Source of the DNA: Sphingomonas quercus
Lineage (GTDB): Bacteria; Pseudomonadota; Alphaproteobacteria; Sphingomonadales; Sphingomonadaceae
DNA length: 64,000 nt
Direction: 5' to 3'
Assembly: GCF_018863195.1 (NCBI RefSeq)
Contig: NZ_JAHKRT010000002.1
Location: forward strand, 434,001 to 498,000
Shown: positions 53,457 through 61,763 of the stretch, in pieces
Layout of the letters: each line of letters starts with the position of its first letter
How positions within the stretch are numbered: position 1 is the stretch's first letter
Translations under genes and position numbers: made by a program
The notes under the pieces: generated by a model
Seen by the model: only the letters and a program-made list of their open reading frames with translations
Databases searched by the model: none
What the model was told of the DNA's origin: nothing

Positions 53457-55360
53457 TCGATCACCGGTTCTGCTGTGGGCGAGCCCTTTGGCCAAAACCA
53501 GGCGAGGAAGGCCACGCCGAGCGGCGCCAGACCGATCACCACCGCCCACGGGGTGAAGATCGAGCCGATGAACAAGGCCGCCAGCGCGATCGCCGAGAGG
53601 AGCGGCCAGATGGTCCCCTCGGGCGAAGGGTAGCGTATGTCCGGCCGTGCATCGATCGCGGTGGTGATGAGCAGTTCGCGATCGTCGACGCGCAGCCCCG
53701 TCATCACCGGCAGCGGACCCTGCTCCCAGAGCGGCGTCGCGCTCCGCACGACCGGCACGTGGGGGAAGTTATAGGGTGGCGGCGGCGATGCCGCTGCCCA
53801 TTCCAGGCTGGCGGCGTTCCACGGATTGGGGGCCGCGTCCCGAGGCCGCCTCAGCGTCAGCGCGACATTGGCGAGGAAGACGAGCCCGCCCAGCACGATC
53901 ACCCCGACGCCGATGCTGGACAGCATGTTGAGGCCGTCCCACCCCATGTTCGCCGGATAGGTATAGACGCGCCGTGGCATCCCCAGCATCCCCGTGATGT
54001 GCATCGGGAAGAAGGCGATGTTGAAGCCCAGAAAGATCAGCCAGAAGGCGAGCTTCCCCAGCCCTTCCGAGAGCATGCGGCCGCTGAATTTGGGAAACCA
54101 ATAAGTGAGCGCGCCGAGCAGCGGGAAGACGGCGCCGCCGACCAGCACATAATGGAAGTGCGCGACCACGAAATAGGTGTCGTGGAATTGCAGGTCTAGC
54201 GGCACGCTTGCCACCATCACACCCGACAAGCCGCCGATGACGAACGTCACGATGAACGCGATGACATAGAGGAACGGCGTCGCATAGCGCGGCTTGCCCA
54301 GCCACATGGTGGCGATCCAGCAGAAGATCTGGATCGAGGCGGGGATCGCAACCGCCATCGTCGCCGCCGTGTAGAAGTCATAGCCGAGCCGCGGCAGCCC
54401 GGTCGCGAACATGTGATGGACCCACACGCCGAAACTCAGGAAACCGGTGGCGACCACCGCCAGCACCATCGCGGGATAGGCGATGACGGGGCGGCCGGTG
54501 AAGGTCTCGACGATCTGGCTGACGAAGCCGGTTGCGGGCAGGAAGATGATGTACACCTCCGGATGCGCGAAGAACCAGAACAGGTGTTGCCACAGCAGCG
54601 GATCGCCATGCTCGAAGGGGTTGAAGAACTGCGTCCCGATCAGCCGGTCCGCGATCAGCATGCCCGAGCAGAGCGCCACCGCCGGCAGCGAGAGGATGAT
54701 CATGATCGAGGTGACCAGGATCGCCCAGGCGTAAAGCGGCATCCTGTTCAGGCTCATGCCGGGAGCGCGAAACTTGAGGATGGTGGCAGTCAGCTCGATG
54801 GCCACGGCAAGCCCGGCCACTTCCGTGAAGGTGATCATCTGCGCCCATATGTCGGTGCGCTTGCCGGGTGAGAATTGTGGGCCGGAGAGCGGCGTGTACA
54901 TGAACCAGCCGGCATCAGGGCCGACATTGAGCACGAAGCCCACCCACAGCAGCAGCGCGCCGAACAGATAGGTCCAGTAGCTGAACGCGTTGAGGCGCGG
55001 GAAGGCGATGTTGCGCGTGCCCATCATCAGCGGGATGACGTAGATCGCCGCCGCCTCCATCACCGGCACGGCGAAGAGGAACATCATCGTCGTGCCATGC
55101 ATGGTGAAAATCTGGTTGTAGCGAGCCGGACTGATCAGCCCGCTTTCCGGTCGCGCCAGCTGGAGCCGCATCGCCACCGACAGGATGCTGCCCAGGATCA
55201 GGAAGGTCATCGCCGTGTAGATGTAGCGGCGCCCGATATCCTTGTGGTCGACGGTGGTCAGCCACCCCCACAGGCCGGGGGCGGGGCGCCAGGTCCGGTC
55301 CAGCCGCCCCTCGAGCTCGGCGCCCTTCAGCGCCTCTCCGTCGCGGGCGATCCCGGTCAC
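53453..55360 (-). CDS. Cytochrome c oxidase subunit I (caa3-type, heme-copper)
   Basis: This 635-residue protein starts at a GTG at 55360 that overlaps the coxB stop. It has twelve core helices plus C-terminal ones. The redox site is intact: heme a His in FTMHGTTMMFLF; the CuB His and cross-linked Tyr in FWFFAHPEVYIIFLP; the CuB HH pair in VWVHHMFATGLP; and the heme ligands in FHDTYFVVAHFHYVL. Two usual proton-channel residues appear changed: RNIAFPRLN has Asn where D-channel proteins have Asp, and IPASIQIFCW has Gln where the K-channel Lys is expected. The E of HPEVY is kept. Confidence 0.95.
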   Translation of the reverse strand: MTGIARDGEALKGAELEGRLDRTWRPAPGLWGWLTTVDHKDIGRRYIYTAMTFLILGSILSVAMRLQLARPESGLISPARYNQIFTMHGTTMMFLFAVPVMEAAAIYVIPLMMGTRNIAFPRLNAFSYWTYLFGALLLWVGFVLNVGPDAGWFMYTPLSGPQFSPGKRTDIWAQMITFTEVAGLAVAIELTATILKFRAPGMSLNRMPLYAWAILVTSIMIILSLPAVALCSGMLIADRLIGTQFFNPFEHGDPLLWQHLFWFFAHPEVYIIFLPATGFVSQIVETFTGRPVIAYPAMVLAVVATGFLSFGVWVHHMFATGLPRLGYDFYTAATMAVAIPASIQIFCWIATMWLGKPRYATPFLYVIAFIVTFVIGGLSGVMVASVPLDLQFHDTYFVVAHFHYVLVGGAVFPLLGALTYWFPKFSGRMLSEGLGKLAFWLIFLGFNIAFFPMHITGMLGMPRRVYTYPANMGWDGLNMLSSIGVGVIVLGGLVFLANVALTLRRPRDAAPNPWNAASLEWAAASPPPPYNFPHVPVVRSATPLWEQGPLPVMTGLRVDDRELLITTAIDARPDIRYPSPEGTIWPLLSAIALAALFIGSIFTPWAVVIGLAPLGVAFLAWFWPKGSPTAEPVIE

Positions 55361-56349
55361 TTCAGACCCTGCAGATAGGCGACGACGGCATGCAGCTTTG
55401 CGGAGTCGAAGCCGATATAGGGCATGTTGTTGCCGGGCTTCACCCCCTGCGGGTCGGCGATCCAGGCGTAAAGATGTCCGCGTGTCATCGGCAATGTCCC
55501 TGCGGCGATCGAGCGCCGGCTGGCGAGGTGGGTGAGATCGGGTCCGAAGCGGGCGGACGCGGGCGTGCCGGCGATCGCGTGGCAGCTCGCGCATTGCTGC
55601 GACATCACCAGGTCATGGCCGGCCTGCGCCAGAGGGGTGGACGGGGGCGCGGCGGGGGCAAGCTGCGCCTGCTGCCAGCGCCTGAACGAGGCGACCGGCT
55701 CGACCGTCACGTCGAGCGCCATATGGGCGTGCTGCGTGCCGCAGAATTCGGCGCATTGGCCGCGGAATTGACCGGTCCGGGTCGGCAGGAGCAGCAGATC
55801 GTTGACGCGGCCGGGAATGAGGTCCTGCTTGCCGGCGAGCGACGGGATCCAGAAGCTGTGGATCACATCATTGGACTTGAGCGTGACCTTCACCGGCACG
55901 CCGACGGGCAGGTGCAGCTCGTTGGCCGTGCGCAGTTCATTGGCCGGCACCGCGTTCTTGTAGGTGATGTCCCACCACCATTGGTTGGCGGTGATCTGCA
56001 CCTCGAGCGGCGGGCGCGCCGGGATCGCCGCGGAGACGCGCCGCTCGCTCGCATAGCTGCCGACTGTCAGCACCGTGAGGCCGAGCACGACCGCAGCGAT
56101 CCAGCCGAGCAGGGCGGTGCGCGCGAGGCGCTCGCCACGCTCCGTTCCGGCGGCCCGTCCGCGTATCGCGATGCCGGCGAGCATGCCGACGATGACGAGC
56201 ACATAGAAGAAGCCGGTGATGCCCATGAACAGCGTGAACAGCCGGTTGAACTGCTCGCCCTGGAGGCCGCCGCCACCGGTCATGGACTGGGTGCCGCCGC
56301 ACCCGGCAAGAAGGCCGGCAAGGCACAGGCCGGCGGGAAGGCGTGTCAC
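55357..56349 (-). CDS. Cytochrome c oxidase subunit II with fused cytochrome c domain
   Basis: This 330-residue lipoprotein (LAGLLAGC) has two membrane helices, then the cupredoxin domain with the CuA ligands (VIHSFWIPSLAGKQDLIPGR and GQCAEFCGTQHAHM). A C-terminal cytochrome c domain follows, with heme site QQCASCHAIAG and axial Met in GNNMPYIGF. This is the caa3 architecture, in which subunit II carries its own cytochrome c. The start is a GTG at 56349 overlapping the preceding gene's stop. Confidence 0.95.
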   Translation of the reverse strand: MTRLPAGLCLAGLLAGCGGTQSMTGGGGLQGEQFNRLFTLFMGITGFFYVLVIVGMLAGIAIRGRAAGTERGERLARTALLGWIAAVVLGLTVLTVGSYASERRVSAAIPARPPLEVQITANQWWWDITYKNAVPANELRTANELHLPVGVPVKVTLKSNDVIHSFWIPSLAGKQDLIPGRVNDLLLLPTRTGQFRGQCAEFCGTQHAHMALDVTVEPVASFRRWQQAQLAPAAPPSTPLAQAGHDLVMSQQCASCHAIAGTPASARFGPDLTHLASRRSIAAGTLPMTRGHLYAWIADPQGVKPGNNMPYIGFDSAKLHAVVAYLQGLK

Positions 56350-56909
56350 CGGCTGGTGCCCTGCACGCCAGCCGGCGAGGAGGGCACCACCGGCTGCCGG
56401 CTCTGCAGCGTCGCCGGCTCCGTGCTGCTCGGTGCGTCGGGGCGGCTGGACAGCACGTCCTGCCGCGGCTGTGCCGAGAGCGAGCGTACATAGGCGGCCA
56501 GCTGCCACATCTGCTGCTCGGTAAGCTTGCCGCGCCAGGAGGGCATGCCGTTCGGCCGGCCCTGATCGATCGTGGCGACGATCTCCTCCATGCTGCCGCC
56601 ATAGCGCCACTCGGCGTCCGAAAGCGCCGGTCCCATGCCGCCACCGCCATGGGCGTGGCAGCCCGAGCAGTTCATCTTCTGATAGAGGAGCTGGCCCTGT
56701 GACATCTGGTAGCTGTTATTCTCATAGGCCCTGGCGCGCGGGTCGGCGGCAGTCCTGGCGGGCACGCCCGGCTGGAGGATGCTCTGCCGGGGGGTCGGCA
56801 GCGTCTCGGGGACGGGCTGGGCACGGCTTTGCCGTTCCTCGCGGTCACACGCGGAGAGCAGCGCAAGCGCGGCGAGGGCGGCCAGCCTAGCGCGACAGCG
56901 AGAAGACAT
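56346..56909 (-). CDS. c-type cytochrome lipoprotein
   Basis: This 187-residue protein has a lipobox (ALALLSAC) and a cytochrome c core with YQKMNCSGCHAHGGGGMGPA (CxxCH) and axial Met in PNGMPSWRGKLT. The C-terminus is Pro/Ser-rich and likely flexible. Position directly after the dehydrogenase gene (23-base overlap) makes it the probable first electron acceptor from PQQ. The ATG at 56909 has a GAGGAA site upstream. The longer frame upstream runs antisense-like through the dehydrogenase and is not used. Confidence 0.9.
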   Translation of the reverse strand: MSSRCRARLAALAALALLSACDREERQSRAQPVPETLPTPRQSILQPGVPARTAADPRARAYENNSYQMSQGQLLYQKMNCSGCHAHGGGGMGPALSDAEWRYGGSMEEIVATIDQGRPNGMPSWRGKLTEQQMWQLAAYVRSLSAQPRQDVLSSRPDAPSSTEPATLQSRQPVVPSSPAGVQGTSR

Positions 56910-58767
56910 AGAGCATTCCTCCCGCGGTGGTCTTCTGCGGCAGATCGGCCATCGCCACGCCCCAGCCGTTCGCGGCGGTCGCGTCCGCGGTGTTGAGATT
57001 GTTGCTGACGATCGCGCCGGGCCAGCCGCCCACGCCGGCAAGCACGGCGACATATTGGTGCCCGTCAGGGCCGCGATAGCTGATTGGCTGGCCGATGATC
57101 CCGGAGCCCGTCTTGAACTGCCAGAGAAGCTTTCCGCTGCGTTGATCAACGGCCTTGAACCATCCATCCATGGTTCCGTAGAAGACGAGCCCGCCGGCGG
57201 TGGTGAGCGCGCCGCTCCACACCGGCAGGTCTTCCTTGATCTCCCAGACGGGCCGTCCACGGACCGGATCCCAGGCGGTGAACACGCCGCGATTGCCGCC
57301 GGGACCAGCGTAATATTTGACGTCGGCGCCGACATAGGGCGTGCCGGCGATGTAGCTCGCCTCATAGCTTCCCCAGTCCATGCAAAGGTTATTGTGCGGG
57401 ATGTAGACGAGGCCGGTGAGCGGGCTGAACGCGGCCGGGTTCCAGTCCTTCATGCCCGGCGCCGACGGGCAGATGCCGCGCACGACCTGCCCCTCCCTGG
57501 GCTCCATGGCGGGGTTGGGGATCAGCCGGCCGCTCTTGAGGTCGACGCCCTTATAGGCGGTGACATGGCCGAACGGGGTCGCCGACAGCACCTCGCCCGT
57601 GCCCCTGTCCATCACGTAGAAATAGCCGTTGCGCTCCGGCCGGACCATCACCTCGCGCATGCGGCCCTTGACTGGCATGTCGAGCAGGATCTGCTCGTTG
57701 ACACTGTCATGGTCGAACAGGTCGTGGGGCGACGTCTGATAATACCAGCGTGCCGCCCCGGTATCGATGTCGCGCGCGAAGACGCCGGTGGTAAACTTGT
57801 TGTCGCCGGGGCGCTGCTCCGGATTCCACGGGCCGGGATTGCCTGTGCCGTAGAAGACGAGCCGGGTCTTCGGGTCGTAGCTCACCCAGCCCCAGGCATT
57901 GCCGCCGCCCTGCTTCCAGGCTTCGGGCGGCCAGGTCGTGACACCCAGATCGCGACCGCGATCCATCGCGTAGAAGGGGTGGTAGCCGTTGCCGATCAAC
58001 ACATCCTTGTCGGGCCCGGTGGCATAGGCGCGCCAGGCGATCTTGCCGCTGTCCGCGTCGAGCGCGGCGAGCCAGCCACGCACGCCGAGTTCGCCGCCGG
58101 AATTGCCGACGATCACCTTCCCCTCCGCGACGAGCGGCGCCATCGTCATCGTTTCGCCGAGGTTGATTTCGCCGAGCTTGGTCTGCCACAATTCCTTGCC
58201 GGTCGCCGCGTCCAGCGCGATGGTGCGGTTGTCGAGGGTGTTGAAGAAGATGCGGCCATTGGCATAGGCCGCGCCGCGATTGACGACGTCGCAGCATGCG
58301 ACACCCTGCGCCGCCGAGAGCGGCCTCGGCTTGTACGTCCATTTGGTCGGCGCCCCGGGCTTGGTGAGGTCGAGCGCATAGACGTTGTTGGGGAAGGGCG
58401 CGACGATGTACATCGTGCCACCGACCACCAGCGGGGCGGCCTCATGCCCCTTGGCCACGCCGGTCGAGAAGGTGAACGCGACCTTCAGCCGGCTGACATT
58501 GGCGGTATTGATTTCAGTGGCGGTGGAGAAGCGCGTGCTGGCGAAGTTCTTCGCCGCCATCGTCCATTGGCCGTCATCGCCGTCTCCCACCGATCGGGCG
58601 GTGACGGCGCCGCTGCTGCCAGCATAGGGGGTGAGGGGAGCCTGTGCCACAGGCTGCGGTGCCCGGGAGCGCACGACGATGATCGCGATCGCTGAAATCA
58701 CCAGCAGCGCAGCTGCTGCGGCGAGCATGGCGACCAGTCGCTGCTTCTTCAATTCGGCTGCCCTCAC
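56887..58767 (-). CDS. Membrane-tethered PQQ-dependent alcohol dehydrogenase
   Basis: This 626-residue quinoprotein resembles the methanol/ethanol dehydrogenase group. The N-terminus has a basic start and one hydrophobic helix (ALLVISAIAIIVV) that may stay as an anchor. The eight-bladed propeller then follows. The vicinal disulfide Cys pair that touches PQQ is in GVACCDVVNRG. The metal site is visible: Glu in GNSGGELGVRG and Asn in GGGNAWGWVSYDP. The catalytic Asp is the D of SYDPK; the residue two positions later is Lys rather than the Asp of lanthanide (XoxF/ExaF) enzymes, so calcium is expected. It would oxidise a primary alcohol; the substrate is not defined. Confidence 0.92.
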   Translation of the reverse strand: MRAAELKKQRLVAMLAAAAALLVISAIAIIVVRSRAPQPVAQAPLTPYAGSSGAVTARSVGDGDDGQWTMAAKNFASTRFSTATEINTANVSRLKVAFTFSTGVAKGHEAAPLVVGGTMYIVAPFPNNVYALDLTKPGAPTKWTYKPRPLSAAQGVACCDVVNRGAAYANGRIFFNTLDNRTIALDAATGKELWQTKLGEINLGETMTMAPLVAEGKVIVGNSGGELGVRGWLAALDADSGKIAWRAYATGPDKDVLIGNGYHPFYAMDRGRDLGVTTWPPEAWKQGGGNAWGWVSYDPKTRLVFYGTGNPGPWNPEQRPGDNKFTTGVFARDIDTGAARWYYQTSPHDLFDHDSVNEQILLDMPVKGRMREVMVRPERNGYFYVMDRGTGEVLSATPFGHVTAYKGVDLKSGRLIPNPAMEPREGQVVRGICPSAPGMKDWNPAAFSPLTGLVYIPHNNLCMDWGSYEASYIAGTPYVGADVKYYAGPGGNRGVFTAWDPVRGRPVWEIKEDLPVWSGALTTAGGLVFYGTMDGWFKAVDQRSGKLLWQFKTGSGIIGQPISYRGPDGHQYVAVLAGVGGWPGAIVSNNLNTADATAANGWGVAMADLPQKTTAGGMLYVFSLSR

Positions 58768-58804
58768 CCTTCAGCTTATTTTTTCTGCCCAAAATGCCGT
58801 TCTC

Positions 58805-58921
58805 TCACCCCACCCAGCTCTCCCCAAAGGCATAAGCGAGGGTGGCGAAAGCTCCGATCAGGACGAAGGCGGCGGCGACCTTTTCGATCGATCGCAGACG
58901 GCGGCCGGTCACATCGTTCAT
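58805..58921 (-). CDS. 38-residue single-span membrane peptide
   Basis: An ATG at 58921, ten bases after a clear GGGAG ribosome-binding site, opens a 38-codon frame ending at a TGA at 58805-58807. The peptide is MNDVTGRRLRSIEKV (basic head), then AAAFVLIGAFATLAYAFG (one hydrophobic helix), then a short tail. It sits 37 bases upstream of the dehydrogenase start in the same direction, so it is likely the first cistron. It is not PqqA-like (no E-x3-Y). A role as a small oxidase or dehydrogenase subunit is only an inference. Confidence 0.6.
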   Translation of the reverse strand: MNDVTGRRLRSIEKVAAAFVLIGAFATLAYAFGESWVG

Positions 58922-58946
58922 GCTGACGTCGCTCCCTGCCGGATCA

Positions 58947-58965
58947 ATGCAGCAATGCGTTGCAT
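58947..58965. promoter_or_regulatory. Imperfect palindrome at the head of the alcohol-oxidation operon
   Basis: ATGCA (58947-58951) and TGCAT (58961-58965) flank an inner GCAA/TTGC pair. The site is 26 bases upstream of the first cistron, where a regulator of the operon could bind. No regulator gene specific to the operon is in the window. Confidence 0.2.
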
Positions 58966-59011
58966 GTTCCGGGCAACAGTGCGGAAATCAGTGAGCGCGG
59001 AAGTCGCGGGC

Positions 59012-59031
59012 CGAGGGGCGCTTTCCCCTCG
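59012..59031. terminator. 7-bp GC-rich hairpin downstream of the EAL gene
   Basis: CGAGGGG (59012-59018) and CCCCTCG (59025-59031) form a perfect stem with a 6-base loop, ~95 bases beyond the stop of the minus-strand EAL gene and ~90 bases before the operon's first start. It can separate the two transcripts. There is no T-run. Confidence 0.4.
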
Positions 59032-59124
59032 CTTAGAGATGGTGCAGCCGCGGACTACGGCCGCTTTTCGGCTGTGAGGTCGGGGAAGTAACCCTCCGTG
59101 TACACACCCGCGTGCACTTTCTGA

Positions 59125-60897
59125 TCAGGCCGCCGCGCTCGCCCGCGGATGGGACGATGTCAGCCACGCCCCAAAGGCGTCTGCGCTCATCGGCCGGCCG
59201 TAGAGGTAACCCTGTCCCTCCTGGCAGCCGATCTGTCTCAATGCGATTGCAGCCTCCGCCGTCTCTATCCCCTCGGCCACGACACGGAATCCCAGACGGT
59301 GGGAAAGGCTGACCATCGACTCGACCAGCACATGGTCCGGACTGGCCCCTGCGGTGAGGTTCTTCACGAAGGCCTGGTCGATCTTGACAATCTTCACCGG
59401 CAGGCGCTGCAGATAGGCGAGGCTGCTGTGGCCCGTCCCGAAATCGTCGATCGCCAGCGACACGCCCGCCCCGGCGAGCGCGTTCAGAATGCCGAGTGCC
59501 TGCTCCGGCTGCTCCATCATCGCGCTTTCGGTGAGCTCCAGCTCGAGACGCTCCGCCGGCAGGTTGCGCTTCAGCAGGCCGAGCTGGACACGCTGAACGA
59601 GATCATTCTCGGTGAGGTTGGCGGCGGACAGGTTGAGCGACAGGTTCAGCGCCAGCCCGGCCCGATGCCATTCGGCGAGCTGGTCGAGCGCAATGTCCAG
59701 CACGCGTTGCGTGGCCGCCCGGGCTAGCGAGGTCTGCTCGATCACCGGGATGAATTCGCCGGGGGAAACGTCGCCCAATAAGGGGTGCCGCCAGCGCAGC
59801 AGCGCCTCCGCGCCGACGCAGCGTCCGGTCGCCAGGTCGATGCGCGGCTGATAGACCATGCGAAGCTGGTCCGCGGCCTCCAGCGCTGCGCTGAAGTCAC
59901 GCAGCAACCCGTATTGACGGCGATGCGCCTCGTCCTTGGCCGGCGAATAGACCGCAATGCCATTGGCCATTTCGCGCGCCTCATGGGCGGCGCTCGCAGC
60001 GCCGCGCAGCACGTCCTCGCCCGGCACCTCCCCCAGCTTGAAGGGCCGGACGCCGAGTGCGGCATTGGTGGCGAAGCGGCTCGCCGAAGTGGCGCGCAGC
60101 CGCTCCAGCGACGCCTGCAGCGATCGCAGATCGGGATCGCTATCGGGACAGCGGGGCGACAGGAAGGCGAATTGCGCCGGTCCGACATGATAGGTCTCGC
60201 GGCCCGTGCCGAGTTCCGCCCGCAGCGCGCGCGCGGCATCGCGGATCAGCTCTTCAACCCGGCCCCCGCCCAGCGCCCGGGCGATGCGGCTGATCTGTTC
60301 GCCGCGGGCGAAATCGACGACGATGGCGAAGCGCTGCTCACCGGGATTGTCGCGGGCGAGATCGCTGAGGTCGTCGAGGAACTGGTTGCGCGTCGGCAAC
60401 CCGCTGATCGGGTCAATGCGGCCGAAGGCATGCTGCAGTTCGATCTGCGCCATGACCATGGCAGCAAGATCGACCAGAGCCATCATCTCGGCCGCCGACG
60501 CCTGCCGCGGCTCGGTGCCCAGCACGCACAGCGCGCCAAGGCCATGGCCTTCGCGCGTGATCAGCGGAGCGCCCGCGTAGAAGCGGGTCCCGGCGCGGGC
60601 CAGCACGCTCTCGGCATAGCAAGGGTCGGCGAGCAGATCGTCGACCACCAGCGGCACCGCCGATTCGGCGACGGCCGCGCAGGGCGCCCTGTCCCTCGGA
60701 ATGCTCCAATGATCAACGCCGACGCGGGATTTGAACCATTGCCGATCCTGGTCGGTCAGGGAAACCGCCGCGATCGGCAGCCCGAAAATCTGGCTGGCCA
60801 TCCGCGTGATGCGATCGAAGCTTTCGCTCGGCGGCGTGTCGAGCAGCTTGAGCTGATGGAGCGCATCCAGCCGCGCCGCCTCACGATGATTGTCCAC
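59125..60897 (-). CDS. GAF / degenerate GGDEF / EAL cyclic-di-GMP protein
   Basis: This 590-residue cytoplasmic protein has three domains. An N-terminal GAF domain (~1-155) has DQDRQWFKSRVGVDHWSIPR. A GGDEF-fold domain (~155-320) has the catalytic motif replaced by HVGPAQF, so it should not make c-di-GMP. The C-terminal EAL domain (~335-580) is intact: GAEALLRWRHP, LELTESAMME, SLAIDDFGTGHSSLAYLQ and VVAEGIET. It is predicted to hydrolyse c-di-GMP, with the GAF domain sensing a ligand or redox state. It is upstream of, and separate from, the alcohol-oxidation operon. Confidence 0.93.
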   Translation of the reverse strand: MDNHREAARLDALHQLKLLDTPPSESFDRITRMASQIFGLPIAAVSLTDQDRQWFKSRVGVDHWSIPRDRAPCAAVAESAVPLVVDDLLADPCYAESVLARAGTRFYAGAPLITREGHGLGALCVLGTEPRQASAAEMMALVDLAAMVMAQIELQHAFGRIDPISGLPTRNQFLDDLSDLARDNPGEQRFAIVVDFARGEQISRIARALGGGRVEELIRDAARALRAELGTGRETYHVGPAQFAFLSPRCPDSDPDLRSLQASLERLRATSASRFATNAALGVRPFKLGEVPGEDVLRGAASAAHEAREMANGIAVYSPAKDEAHRRQYGLLRDFSAALEAADQLRMVYQPRIDLATGRCVGAEALLRWRHPLLGDVSPGEFIPVIEQTSLARAATQRVLDIALDQLAEWHRAGLALNLSLNLSAANLTENDLVQRVQLGLLKRNLPAERLELELTESAMMEQPEQALGILNALAGAGVSLAIDDFGTGHSSLAYLQRLPVKIVKIDQAFVKNLTAGASPDHVLVESMVSLSHRLGFRVVAEGIETAEAAIALRQIGCQEGQGYLYGRPMSADAFGAWLTSSHPRASAAA

Positions 60898-61253
60898 GTC
60901 GCTTCCCCTGATGAAGATCGCGTCGTACCGCGCGGATCTTAAATTCAGGCTACTTCAACACGGCGCCGCTTCGTGTTCGATGCCGGATCGACGCAACAGG
61001 AGCGGACGGGGCCTGATCACAGATTTTGGCGCGCCGGAAGCGACGGCAGGTCGGTGTGGGACAGGAGGCACGCCGGGACCTCCTCCATCGTGCCGCATGT
61101 CCGCGTCGTCGCCTGGCCCCGGGCGGCGCGGCCCGGGCCAACAGAAGCACGCCCATGATCGGACTACCCATCGCCTATCACCCACGCCGCCCAGGGCTGA
61201 GAATGGCCGGTTGTGGCAACAGTCGCACACCCAAGGAACGTCCGCTCTCCCGA
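60898..61253. other. Intergenic stretch, no recognised gene
   Basis: About 350 bases lie between the EAL gene start and the end of the small ATPase gene, both on the minus strand. The open frames on either strand translate to Arg/Pro-rich sequence with no conserved motif. The EAL promoter should lie here. Confidence 0.55.
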
Positions 61254-61763
61254 CTAATCCCTTAGCGTCGCCAGGATAAAGTCGGCGCGAGCAGTCACAG
61301 TATCGCGAGGCAATATGACTGGATCATAACCCGCATCCACATAGGCATCCCGGACACGCTCGTAATCGCGCAGCGCCTTTTCGAGGCTGTGGCGCCGATC
61401 GGCGTCGTTCACATATATTTCTGGCCAGGGCGGCGCGATGAACAACCGGTCATAGCGACGGGTTGCGATGATATGGGCAGGCCGCTGTCCGCCGGTCGCG
61501 ACGATCGCGACGGACGCATCCACGACGCCGCGGTCGAAGAAAGTCAGCCCACGCGCCGCTTCATGATCCGCGATGGACATTGCGAGCGCGCGACGGGCGA
61601 AGGCGGCGGCATCTACCCAGGGGAAAGCGTCTCCGTTTCTCTCGCGCTCCTCGGCGATGATGCGCCGCCCCGGCTCAGCGACCACCGCGTGACCGCGTCG
61701 CGCGAGTTCCTCGAGAAGGGTTGATTTGCCGCCACCGGAGCATCCCGAGATCATCACGAACAT
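61254..61763 (-). CDS. Small P-loop ATPase (AAA_28-like)
   Basis: This 169-residue protein begins MFVMISGCSGGGKSTLLEEL, a Walker A motif immediately after the start, which fixes the ATG at 61763. AVVAEPGRRIIAEER and LTFFDRGVVDASVAI follow in the pattern of AAA_28/NadR-like single-domain NTPases. The family is often annotated as ATPase or kinase-like without a known substrate. The longer open frame to 61928 adds unconserved residues. Confidence 0.85.
   Translation of the reverse strand: MFVMISGCSGGGKSTLLEELARRGHAVVAEPGRRIIAEERERNGDAFPWVDAAAFARRALAMSIADHEAARGLTFFDRGVVDASVAIVATGGQRPAHIIATRRYDRLFIAPPWPEIYVNDADRRHSLEKALRDYERVRDAYVDAGYDPVILPRDTVTARADFILATLRD

Noticed and set aside
58805-58921. PqqA precursor peptide
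   Set aside because: The 38-residue peptide has no E-x3-Y motif and is hydrophobic, unlike PqqA; listed instead as an uncharacterised membrane peptide.
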